A stretch of 64,000 nucleotides of DNA, from positions 1 through 64,000 of the forward strand of contig JANBPT010000152.1 of the NCBI GenBank assembly GCA_027575765.1, written 5' to 3'. Source of the DNA: Tieghemiomyces parasiticus (Eukaryota > Kickxellomycota > Dimargaritomycetes > Dimargaritales > Dimargaritaceae). The translations under genes and the position numbers were made by a program. Numbering within the stretch: the stretch's first letter is position 1; every line of letters begins with the position of its first letter. This document shows positions 1-10,919 of this stretch, piece by piece. A model generated the notes under the pieces. That model was not told the DNA's origin, did no database searches, and saw only the letters and a list, made by a program, of their open reading frames with translations.

Positions 1-1690
1 ATCGAGCTGTTCATGTGTTCGATCGTTATGCGCCAGGGCTACGGCGAAGGCTTCCGCTGGATGTCTCAGTACATTTAGACGACTCCTCAAAATTTAGGAC
101 GAAAGCAGAGAGCCGAGTTCCTCCCCCCTCCTTCCGCCGTGGACCCACTCTTCCAACGCATTACAACCAGACAAGTCCAGTTGGAGGGAGGATCAGTTCG
201 TCAGCCCACACCTCGTCCCAGCGTACCACCATCGGAGTGTAGGAATGGTAGCCCTCTACCGCCCTCTCTACTTTCTTGCACTACTACTTTTGACTCTGCC
301 GTTTTTTCCGATGTAGTTGTTCTTTCATTTCCACGTTCATTAAAGTCTATCCGGGCATCCACAATGTCGTGGCCAGACTGGGTGATGGAAATCTTCTACA
401 GATACCTTTCCACCGTCTTGGTCCCCGCTGCCCTGTAACTTGGTTCGCCAGCCGGCTCGACAGGTTCTAACTGGGGGACATCAACGCCGGTCAGATAATT
501 GCTCCCTTCGTTTTCTCCCCTCCTCCTCCAGGGGCAGTATAAGATACCAGTGCATTGGCTTCAACTAATATAAACTCAGGGAAGCTCACTTATTGCTGGG
601 TGTGAGCAGCTGCTCATTCCTGTCCGCCCCCACTCCGAAAAATAATAATGACCCACTGCATCGGCCGTCCTGTGCCATAACAGCTGATGACTTGGATTGT
701 CCTCCCTGCCATACTCGCCCCTCTCTTTCACCGTGGTTGGATGGAAGCACGCAAGACTATCGAGCCTCCTAACGACGCTCATTCACCAACAGATCTATTT
801 CCTTACCAGTCAACTGCCGGGCTGACAAGCCCTTTTTTTTTATCCAAATAAATCAGGTGTGGCTAGCAGCACTTCGATTCCCAAAGAGAATAATGTATTT
901 TAATGAGACAAGTACTATTCTGAATACTGTCCCGCCCCTAACCATCGGTATTCGTCCACCTCCTCTATATATCCGTTTGTCCCGCGTTTCCAATTACAGA
1001 GAGGCAGAAGTAGGAAAGTAATTTGGATGTCAAGGGTGACGAGGATCCCTCTGATTTGAAAGCATGTGTGGACGGGCAGGGCCGCATCTACGTTAAGAGT
1101 TCCAATGTGAAAGAGCTGAGCCTAGAAATATCTAGCCCGTGAAAAGCGACATTAGGCCCCATCCCTAGCTCAGGCCCAATACCCATCACGGACGAGGCTT
1201 GTAACGATGGGAACTCCACACTCGGCACCATCAGTTTTAACATCCTTGAGTCCCGGACTCCAGTTCCCAACTTGTCATTCCACTAACACTGCTGGTGGGG
1301 CCATTTTATTTGGTTTATATCTTGCCTGACCCCATCCTTGTCTCCAGGGATATACACTGCCCTTCCTTGGTTTCCTGTGTTTATTAAGCTCGTTGGCATT
1401 CCCTACTTGCATCAGCTGGACTGTATCTATTCCCCCTAACTAAGCGATTGGATTATCGGTAAAATTTGTCCCTGATGAATAGTGTCACTAGAATAAGGTT
1501 GGGATGACTCGTAGATCCTTTCAATCAACTACAGGTAATGGCCTCATTGACAAACATACGCAATCAATCCTATTGTTTCAGTTACAATAAATACCAGGGA
1601 AAGTAGATATATATATTGGGGTTCACACTACAGAAGTTCATTTTGGAATCACTCAGAGACGATAGAGAGACATTGGTCGATATACTAACC
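1..1690. other. Gene-free stretch, left edge
   Basis: No reading frame here has protein-like composition, and I recognised no RNA gene or repeat. Open frames are all below about 100 codons. A 9-base T run lies at 833-841. Confidence 0.6.
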
Positions 1691-1695
1691 AAAAA
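1691..1695 (-). terminator. RNA polymerase III terminator of the 5S gene
   Basis: Five consecutive T residues on the minus strand directly follow the last paired base of the 5S rRNA gene. This is the minimal oligo-T stop signal used by RNA polymerase III. Confidence 0.8.
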
Positions 1696-1811
1696 GTTGC
1701 GGCACCGAGTATTCCCAAGTGGTCACCCACCTTAGTACTAAATCGGCTGAACGATGCTTAACTGCGCAGATCTAACGGGATACGGTGCTTACATCGTCAT
1801 GTGGCCGCAGC
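1696..1811 (-). rRNA. 5S ribosomal RNA
   Basis: Read on the minus strand this 116-base stretch has the 5S rRNA layout. The 5' end (GCTGCGGCC) pairs with the 3' end (GGTGCCGCAAC) to form helix I. The internal promoter is visible as a box A-like AGTTAAGCATC and a box C-like segment, GTACTAAGGTGGGTGACC, followed by the conserved TGGGAATAC. A T5 terminator follows at once. The gene is transcribed by RNA polymerase III with TFIIIA and gives the 5S RNA of the large ribosomal subunit. No 18S, 5.8S or 28S sequence lies nearby, so this is a dispersed copy, a common arrangement in filamentous fungi. The ends may be off by one or two bases. Confidence 0.93.
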
Positions 1812-4800
1812 TGGAAGATACCGGCTGTACTATTATATATTTTTATCAATAACGTAAGAACGAGGTCCTGATTGGTTGGAATTAAGAGCAGTACATCAGT
1901 GTACAGATAGTGTGGTGTATTTGTCGAGGGCTTGTTTGGGAGTATTTGATGTAGTTGCCACCGACTGGGTAGTGTGAGGTGGAGTATCCATACTGCCCAG
2001 TCCAGTACAGCCCACCCTGGACAGCGTAAAGGGTAATCTATGTACCTTGCCGGGTTACCTAGCGTAAGCAGTGTAACTCCGTTGTCGCCACCACTATCTT
2101 CTTCTTTCCACGCACTCCGGCGTGTTGGTCAAACTGACACGATTTGTTGTAAACCGAACCGCTCCTCTCTGCTCCTTCTTGACCCTGGTGCTTACTATTT
2201 TTGGATTAACTTTGGATTATCCCCTACTTCCCCCCCCCTCCATTGCCTTCCGACGCTAGCGTCCCTCCACCCTTGATATTACAACTAGTGTTATTAAGTC
2301 AGGTACGGAGCGACTGACCGTTTCTTTCTTAAAATTTGAAACCTGACTGACAACGTACGTCGTCCCAAATTGCAACAGTGTCCTTAGAGCCAGGGTATCC
2401 AGTATGGTAGGATAGTATTGAGTTACCACTGAAAATGCGATTTACGTCGCTGCTTCTTTCATTTTTTAAAAATAGGCCGACCTGGTGGACTTGTCGGATT
2501 CACTTGCCTCCGCAACATACGACATAAGGTTGCCTCGGAAGAGGCCTGCCCGCCAGCAACCCATGCAATGTTCTGACGATCATTAGCCCAGTAATATATG
2601 GGTAAGGTGGCCATTCGGCTCCCTTGAAACCCACCTTCTCCCCTAGTGAGGGTAAATGGAGGGTGGGTGACCCAGCCGCTGCAAATAGTTTACAGTGGGG
2701 CATTGTGGTAAGGATGGGTGAACGTTGATTAACCGACACCGACGGCCATTTTGGCCACCATGCTTGCCTGCCCTTGGTCAAGGCTATCGCCGTGCGAAGC
2801 ACGTAGTGCGATATACTTGAAACGCCTTCCTTTTATCCTAATGCTTACCTCCTGGTAAGTCAATCGGCGCTAGTTTGCGATATACTTTGCCCTGGTTTCG
2901 ATGTTAATTGACCCTCTTTCTGAGGTACTGGCGGTAATGAGCTACATTAAGAAGATTTAAGCGTGAATATTTCTCACAGCTGTTATGCATGCACTCAATT
3001 CCAGACTGATGGCTGAACATTTCCCGGTTTGGTAACGTTTCTCCCTTCCTCATCGTAAAGATCACTTAAATTATCACCTCAGTGTTTCGATTCGCTCGTC
3101 CCATAATAAAGCGCATGTATGTTGCTTTGGCGGTTCCCAATGGGCTCCGGTACTGTAGGAACCCCTCCCATAAATTTGAAGGTCAGAGAGGCAAGAGCGC
3201 ACAGGGCCCAATCCGAGCTTGCCGTACATAGCATCGTGGCCAACTTCTTGGTCGTCTGCGTGCCAACCGCTGTACATTTACTGCCCTTGCGTAATTGACG
3301 GAGGCCAATCAAGTGATTTTCTACTAGTCATTCCGGCACATGGACGAAACAAGACGCGGGCGGAAACCCCAGGATCATGACCAGAACCAGGGCCTATACG
3401 GTTTAATTTCGTTAGGTTGACCTGTAAATCAAGTCGCTCTTTAGGTCATCGCTTCCCATCTCGGCATGTGCGAGGCCATCTCCCTTACAACAGCTTGAAA
3501 GCAGCCGTCTGCCAGGTAATGATAGTTCGACGACCGACGTGTTGGGGAATAGGCCTTGTGCCAGCGAAGGGACAAGATCAACAAGATATAGGGGTGGTTG
3601 GCATACAGGTGGGGTGAATAATGTGTTATTGTACAAATTGAAGTTAATGGGATCTTTCAACCAAACCTCGTTAGCCCTTCCTAGCTAAAATGCCGGTGTC
3701 TTGACCGGCCGCCCTTCAGACTTAACCGACATGATGTATCTGCGTGCTCAGATATACGTTATGTGCCGACAATGGTTTGGACGGTGAACCTTGGCCAGAT
3801 TCTGGCCTGGCTGGATATCAACGATTCATTTACTATTTATTAGCGACCTACGATCAATTCATTAGCTATAATCGGGTCTCGCGTGGAGTAAATATAAAGA
3901 ATTGTTTTCCCAACACGAAAAACAAAGCCGGCCGGAATAGGTATAATGTTTGCGTTGCGTGTATTTTTAGCTGCTGAGGAATCTAGTCGAAGGGACTGGC
4001 CAGTAAAATAAATTGGGGGCTAGGGGTAAATCCTGCGGCGGTATTAACTTACCACGGCACTCGGATAAACCAGTACTGGTCCATGGGCCTCCATCACTTT
4101 CTCCTTGACCGATAAGGAGTTGCCAGCCCAGAAAGAGGTGAGGTGGAGGCGGGAGTGTTTGATCATGGGAGCGATAACTCCGAGGGCGGTGTACCATTTT
4201 AGGGAGTAGGCGTTGGCCTATGGTGAAAGGTGGAAGAATAAAGAGGGTGGTGAGAGAGAAAAGGGTGGGATGAATATACCGACGGTCTCGACGTACATCG
4301 GTTGCTCCATTCCCTAGGGGCCGCAAAATGCCAAGTAGCCCCATCTTTGTTGGCTTGCGGTGATGTGGTACATTTAATGATACCACTATACTGGGCAAAT
4401 ATATCTATCTGATGAGAATGGAAAAAACGTACCTATGTTCGGTTTTACATTGGATATTTCTACCGCAAAGGATAGTGGGGATGTAAGTGTCACCTTAAAA
4501 TGCTCAGCAAAGGCCCTTCATTTAGTGTATAGTCAGCGAATGACGCTTCCCTTATGAGCTCTATTTCGGTGCATCCACAAGATACAGTCAGCTACCCTCG
4601 AGGACGGGAGCCCGAACCTACACCGCAAGACGCACATGGTTAACAAGTGATGGCTGTACAGCAATCACGCCGCTCACCCCGACCCCACTAAGTCTCCCCT
4701 TTACGATGTCCTGGTGATTTCCTACATTCCTAAAAACCGGGAAGGAATCCACTATCCATATTCAATTTACATCGGGCAGTGCAGTGTAGAAAAAAACAAA

Positions 4801-7800
4801 CGATTTCGGACCATCCATCGGCTCAGAGGATTGGCGCGGGAGTGGTTTATTGTTACGGGAAGGGGCAAGGCGGAGACCCTTTTCACCCTGGATGCGCTAA
4901 GCGAGATATTATTGTATTACCAGTCCTTGCCTCGCGCCCTTATCTAAATGTAGTAGTGGTCGCTCTTCAGGCCTGCCTAATTCGGACGGGTAGGCTAGGA
5001 TCCCCGGTCGATCTCCTCGGCCTTACAATCATCCTAGTTTCAACCCGGCTTGGCGACACACTATTTCGTATGTTTTTAATATATGATGCAGGGCAGCTAT
5101 CTGCACCGTTTAAGTCCTGGTCTCTCTTTCGCTTGCTTCCACTAGAGGGAGCTGCTGTACGAACGGAAGTAATTCACGTTAGAGGAGTGGGAAAAGTGAT
5201 GGTCCGAATGCTCGTCGGCCGCGTGGTACTTATTATCATGCATTGGTTCAGATGTATTACAGATTGCCAGTGAGCCTAGGGAACAGAGATGGGATGGATG
5301 GCAGTACCATGGATAGAATAAGTAGCGCGCGTTACGTGACCATTCCGTCTCTCTTGAAACTTAAGCCGCGCTTGGAGGACAGATGGGCGGTTGCTGCTGA
5401 TCGGTCGACACCTATTCCCCCACGTATGGGAGAAGCGATCACGAACAGAGAGTAGCGCCGTAAATCAGTGGCCCGTTCCGGGTCGTACAGTGCACAGGAC
5501 TGCCGTAGCGATGCGGGATGGGCGATATCGTCGCGTTTGCCGTTCCGCGTGGCTTATCGCCAGATCATCGACCTAGTGCCAGCGGTAATGCCAAGTCGAG
5601 GTGAAGCGAAACGAAGTACTAGCATGGGAGATGGGCGTAAGGGTAATGACGAGTGTAATTGAGGCTTGATCGGCCGAATATCGGACCACGTGGAGAAAGT
5701 CTATGGTGAAGGTCGTCAAACTCCCTTACCAACACCTAGGGTACCTTGAAATCCCCACCCTCTGTCTTTGCACTCGGCCCGTCAAGATCCTCTTACCAAA
5801 CTAATTGGGGATTATCTACCACTCGAAGCAACGTAATCCCGCAGCCAGCCGGGCGTAATTCCCTACCAATACCGACTTGTCGGCTGACTTGGCAGCCAGC
5901 ACCTTAGTGACACACAAAGTTGGATTGTGGATCACTTCCTTGCCGTAGTGAAGGAGCTTCCTAGGATAACTACCAGGGTACGATATGGCCGTCCTATCCC
6001 ACGAGCGAGCGCCCCGTAGAGACTGGCTATTTAGAGTCGCTTGGTGCTCGAAGCATTACTCCCGCCACCTGCCTCTACACTTCGCATTGCAATATAGAGG
6101 CCCGGGTGGGGCGCACACTCTGCTGGCGAAATATCGGTGGCCCGCAAACCCGGGTGCCAATATTCCAGCCATCAATATGATCCTCTAGCGGCAATACTAG
6201 AGTCTTAAAATGCTCAGCCTTTCCGGTACTCTGGCGCATATACTTAGACAATAAGTATTTCTAACCAGAGTATGACTTATCGCTATCCGGAACCCTTGTT
6301 TTGTTTCTGGCGTCCACGATCAGAGTTGATTGGGAAAATATCACCAGACGTCCGACCTTACCCTGGCTTGGGCACCCTAATCCGGGTATCGTGCATTGGG
6401 TGAACACCCCTGTCCAATCCCCAATCGTATCGTTTAGCTACCCGTTAACATGTCTTTCGTTAAAGCTGGGTGCTGTGTACATGGGTCTGCGGTGTTGGAG
6501 GTGGTTCTCTGTTTGCTGAGATTGACGAAGGTCGAGCGTATCTGATGCGTTTGGAATTGTCGCTTTTCATTGGTAAACTTACTTTTGTCTTCTTTCTAAT
6601 GATCAAATTTCTACGCAGCAGGGAATTAGATGTTGCACTACAATGGCACTCTAGACTGTGAATATGATGAATGGTTCGTGCTTGATTAATATCCTATTTT
6701 AAAATTTACCTCTGTTATACCATTGTAATTGATGCGCCTTTTTCTGTGATAAGGCAGTTTAGTCAGGTATACCTTATCTGTCGGGTGCAAAAGAAAGACT
6801 GATCCTAAAAAGGGCAGCTGAAGTTTATAATGTGCTATGAAAATGGTAGCGCAGTGACCACAGTGACTCGTGGCAACTTGCACCGACCATTTGGTTCCGC
6901 CCAGTTACTCAGGATAGCGATGGTAACGATATCTAATCGAACCCTATGTTTAATTTTGATAAAATCGACTATACGCTTAATGAATACTGCCGAGCTGTAG
7001 TCAAATGTTGGCCGAGTTTGAAACGGCGCCTATCTGGCCGTTGTTAACGATCTGCTGGGTGGTCGATGGTGTTGATCCTCACCACAGCCCTCTTGTAAGA
7101 AGCAGGTATGTGGAGAGCGCATTACACTGGAAATTTACATGGCCAGCCAACGCGAGACAATCGTCCGACGCTCACTAGCGGAGCAATGAGCCCGTTTACC
7201 CTGGACGACTCACTACCGCGCTCTCTCCGGACCCATTTTTGCGCCTCGGATGCGTATCTGAAGCAAGAAGGGGGGAGGGATTGGTAAGCCTGGACAAATA
7301 GAGAGTGTGAAATGGGGATAGCAAGCAACAATTACTTACGTCGTTTAGACAAAGAGTAAGTGGGGGTCCCATAAGGATGTGGGGGCGGTTGTAACTTGAC
7401 TACATCCAGGAGGGATCATCCTCTCGCAGATCGCCGGGAGAGAAAGGGGAAGGAAATGATGGATGGGGTTATAATAATGGTCGACTTTCATACTGTGTGG
7501 CCCATTTCAAGCCTCTGTGGCCGTCCAGTTGGCGTCAGCCTCATTGCTTGCCGCCCGGCAGTTTCTCAGTAAATATAACCCATTGAGTTCCATGAACATG
7601 ACCAGCAACGCAAGAGAATGATCACTACTTTCCAGATACTGAGCAAGGCTCCAATTGGTGGTCCCCTGGTCATACGTCGGCCTGTAATCTACCTTTCCTG
7701 CGTCACTCCATGGCTTATAATTGAGTTTGAATGGAGCACATGGCTGAGGGTAAGCTGCCGGCTGAAATTACAGCTGAAATGCTTTGAAAGTTATGTATAT

Positions 7801-8386
7801 TGTTTTCTGGTCTCTCAACGGCCAAATAAGGTCCCATCGCTTCGGTATCTGGGAGACCCCCCCCCCCTGCATCCAGCCAAGCCCACCGACTAATCAGTGC
7901 CTTGATCTAAACCAGTAACCCGTTACATGGTACATATAGGCGGCTCTATAGCCATTTGGCTAAAAATGCACTGCGGTACATACCAGGGTAAAGTCTGCGC
8001 ATTTAACTGGCTTTTACGCTGTCCTTAAACAGGTAAGATTTGCGTTGCTAACTTGGGTCAGTGTAAAAAAGAAGGCGAAGAGGGGGGGGACACAACGCGA
8101 TAAACCTTAACGGGGTTTAGAAAGCTATTCGGTCCTGAGAGTGTTGGGCGCTGACTTGAGGGATTCACCTACGTACTTGAACAGTGCCACCACACCTCTG
8201 GCCACCCCTCTTTCTTATTCGCGACCTCTTCACCCCCGCTCTGACATGCCGTCCATCCTATCTATCCCCCATAATTCTTCTGTGAGCCCCCTTCCGCTGC
8301 CCTTACCTATGCTCACCGTTTCCCTGGCCACCTACCCACCCTGTTTCCCCGCATTCGATTAGCCTCTCTCAGTGTCCATTTGGGCT
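1812..8386. other. Long gene-free stretch
   Basis: About 6.6 kb without a recognisable gene. The longest open frames (for example 4779-5273 on +, 3967-4398 on -) begin only at GTG or TTG and encode composition typical of chance frames. No transposon domain, tRNA or clear repeat was found. Two homopolymers stand out: 11 C at 7857-7867 and 8 G at 8092-8099. Confidence 0.5.
7857..7867. repeat. Poly(C) tract, 11 bases
   Basis: A perfect run of C in gene-free DNA. It belongs to a set of long G/C homopolymers scattered in non-coding parts of this window. Confidence 0.9.
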
Positions 8387-8395
8387 TATATATAT
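8387..8395 (+). promoter_or_regulatory. TATA element upstream of the SANT-domain gene
   Basis: An alternating TATATATAT lies 311 bases before the chosen ATG at 8706. The stretch between them is strongly pyrimidine-rich, as expected of a fungal core promoter and leader. Assignment is by position and sequence only. Confidence 0.45.
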
Positions 8396-8705
8396 CTTGC
8401 CATCCGCCTCGCTTTCACGACCAGCACCACACCACCCAGTCCTCACCTGTCCTCCATATCAGTACCCTTCAGCGCTAGTCGCTCGCCCTTGTTTTTGTAA
8501 CATATCTCACCTTCCCTATCCGCCCTTACCAGTACCACTCATATTTTCACTACCAGCCTGGTCTGCTGTCCTGCCCTCAATCATTTCTCCACCCGACCGC
8601 TGCAGCCTCCATCCCCGTATATACAGCTCGGTACTGGTTACCTTTCTCAATCTTGCCGTCACCCGCTGCGCTCCATCCTTTGACCCTTCCGCCATATCCT
8701 TCACA

Positions 8706-9833
8706 ATGCAGAGCCCCTTCCAGCGCCCCGTCGTGTCGACCAATGACTACCGCTTGCAGACCATGGCCCACCGTGGTCCGGTTCACCGCCATACAGCGTC
8801 CTACCCGACAGCTTTTCCTCCCCACCCTTACATTTCCGGGCCTGCGTCCCCGGTGAGTCCCGATGATAGTCCTAGCCACCTGGCGACCCATCACCAATAC
8901 ACCCAGAGCCACGGCTCCCCGGGCTACTTCAATTCTCGATGTGGCTCCCCGGACGTTGGCGACCGCCCCAAATCGGGCCGCAGCCGCAACTGGAGTTACA
9001 CCGAGAAGAAGGTGCTCCTGGGGCTCGTCCACGCCTACATGCCTCACGTGACCAATGACGACGCTGCGTGGAATACCATATCCCAGACCCTGCTTCAGCG
9101 GTGTGGCCAGGTCTGGGGCGTTCCGCAGATCAAGCAGCAGGTACGCGACCTCAAGAAGAAGTTCAAGCGGACCTGCGCCGCCACGTCTTCCACGACCACC
9201 GTCACCTCTTTCGAGTTCCACGACATCATCCGGGCCATCTTTGACAAACAGGAAGATATGGAACGTAGCCCCCTCTTTGGGGCCGGGGACAGCTCTTCGA
9301 GTGACCTGGCCGCCCCCGTTTCGTCCACATCTTCCCTGCCCACCGTGGCCACACTGAGTTCCGGCGAACCCCTCGCCCTTCGGTCCATAGCCACCAACGT
9401 GCGTCAGACCCGTACAGCCTCGCTGAGCTACCTCCCCACCACCCCACGTGCCCAGCCATACCCGGTTTCTAACCGCCGCCGTACCGGCTCGGCTTCCCCC
9501 CTGGAACGCCCTAGCTACTTCATGCCTATCCCGCTCACCCAAACCAGCTCTGCACCTGTCATGACTTCTGCTAGGCTGGTCACGCCTGGCACCAGCCCAC
9601 AGGTTTCCTACACCATTATCCCTCCGATTAGCGCCGACAGGGCCGGACATACCGGTCCCCTCCCTGCTCTCAGCCTGGCCGCCGCCGCTGTTGCCGTTCC
9701 CATCGACCCAGCGTTCGTCCGTTTGGAGAACGAGCTAGGGGAACTTCGTATGGCCCAGCGCGATCTGGATCGCCGTATTGCGGAAACCACCGGCCGCCTT
9801 AACGAGCTGAAGCAGTCCACGTTGCACTCATGA
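8706..9833 (+). CDS. SANT/Myb-like DNA-binding protein
   Basis: Single-exon protein of 375 residues, probably a nuclear transcription or chromatin regulator. Residues about 95 to 155 form a SANT/Myb-like (Myb_DNA-bind type) trihelix: WSYTEKKVLLGLVHAY for helix 1, then a Trp-containing helix (AAWNTISQTLL) and a basic third helix (QIKQQVRDLKKKFKR). The rest is Ser/Pro/Thr-rich and probably disordered, except for a short predicted coiled coil at residues 340 to 370 (LENELGELRMAQRDLDRRI), suited to self-association. The frame stays open upstream to about 8397, but that part starts only at TTG and reads as pyrimidine-rich leader. The ATG at 8706, in context TTCACAATG, is the first credible start. 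DNA target and partner are unknown; I cannot name an orthologue. Confidence 0.82.
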   Translation: MQSPFQRPVVSTNDYRLQTMAHRGPVHRHTASYPTAFPPHPYISGPASPVSPDDSPSHLATHHQYTQSHGSPGYFNSRCGSPDVGDRPKSGRSRNWSYTEKKVLLGLVHAYMPHVTNDDAAWNTISQTLLQRCGQVWGVPQIKQQVRDLKKKFKRTCAATSSTTTVTSFEFHDIIRAIFDKQEDMERSPLFGAGDSSSSDLAAPVSSTSSLPTVATLSSGEPLALRSIATNVRQTRTASLSYLPTTPRAQPYPVSNRRRTGSASPLERPSYFMPIPLTQTSSAPVMTSARLVTPGTSPQVSYTIIPPISADRAGHTGPLPALSLAAAAVAVPIDPAFVRLENELGELRMAQRDLDRRIAETTGRLNELKQSTLHS

Positions 9834-10919
9834 AACTACGGTTCCCACTCGTTTTCTCCCCTGCCCTTTACTTAAGTGTGTTCTTCTGACAGCCGGCTCC
9901 CCGTCTTTTTTCATAATCGTTTGTGGGTCTGACTCCTATATGAAAGATCGGTATCTCTCAATCAGTTCGTGAAGGTTTGCCGACCTTCCTCGTTTTGCTA
10001 CTTTAAGCGGCCAATATTATCCAAGCTCCGTACTTGACATTCTCATTCCACGCCTACTTCCCTCTTCCTCTCTTTTCATTCCTTCATCAGACACTGTAAG
10101 GTACCCCGCCGCACTTCGGCTGCTCCTCCCTTTCTAGTCCTTCTCCGGCTGTCGTTCCCTATCTGTCCCTGTAATTATAATGTCTATACTGCTTGCTCCT
10201 TGTTTAACGTCCGTGCCATTTTTATTTCAAATCTTTAGTACGCTCCTCTGCAGGGAGCTGTATTGGCCGGTACCGCGTGCTGGCACGTGTTGACCTTAGC
10301 GAACATCGCGCCCCAACCTCTCTGGCCTGTGGAAATGAATCATATTTAAAGACCTAATGACTAATCACCACAATACGAAATTTTGGTGGGTACCACAACT
10401 AATCATTCAGCGTACTATGCAAACAGGAGGCCGGGACATGTTTCTCCATACTATATTATTGTACTGGAGAGGGCCGGCTCCGTTCGGGAGTAAAACTTCG
10501 GTACCGTATTTGGTTTGGCGCAAGGAGGACAGGCCTTCTCCCCCCTCCCTGGATTTGCTTGGTTACCTTGTCTAGTTAGTGAAAGGGTGGTGGATGTGCT
10601 GGAGCGCATTGCCCGATAGTAGAGGGGTGGGCCAGAGGTGGAAGATCATGAGTCCAATGCCTTCTTTTAATTTTGAAACGTAAGTTCCTTTATTAGGCAA
10701 ACTAGAACGTAAAGCGAAGATGGGAAACAGGCGTCATGAAAACAGTAGGCATGAGCAAGATGACAATAGTGCACCTCACAGTCGGACCCCATGGTTTCGA
10801 AGGGTGAACAGCTTGTGATCGATACAAAAAAATGCAACAGAAAAGTTAGTTAGAGAAGCAGAAGCGCGAGAGAAGAAGAAAAAAGGGATTAAAAACCTCA
10901 ACCAGGTGGAATAGGAAGC
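9834..10919. other. Intergenic region between SANT gene and PAN1
   Basis: It holds the 3' ends of two convergent genes (SANT gene on +, PAN1 on -). It is T/C-rich near 9840-10260. Nothing else is recognised. Confidence 0.5.

Noticed and set aside
851..890. TTCGATTCCC resembling a tRNA B box
   Set aside because: No A box or acceptor stem at the right distance. No convincing tRNA was found anywhere in the window on either strand.
3967..4398. 143-codon frame on -
   Set aside because: It starts at TTG and has no recognisable motif; codon use is unlike the real genes.
4779..5273. 164-codon frame on + in the left gene-free region
   Set aside because: It starts at GTG, has no ATG near the start, no domain, and a length compatible with chance.
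4495..6219. 15-base direct repeat CTTAAAATGCTCAGC at about 4495 and 6205
   Set aside because: About two such matches are expected by chance in a window this size; the flanks differ.
8577..9650. 357-codon frame antisense to the SANT-domain gene
   Set aside because: It mirrors the GC-rich codons of the sense gene, starts at a non-ATG codon, and shows no domain; the sense frame has a recognised fold.
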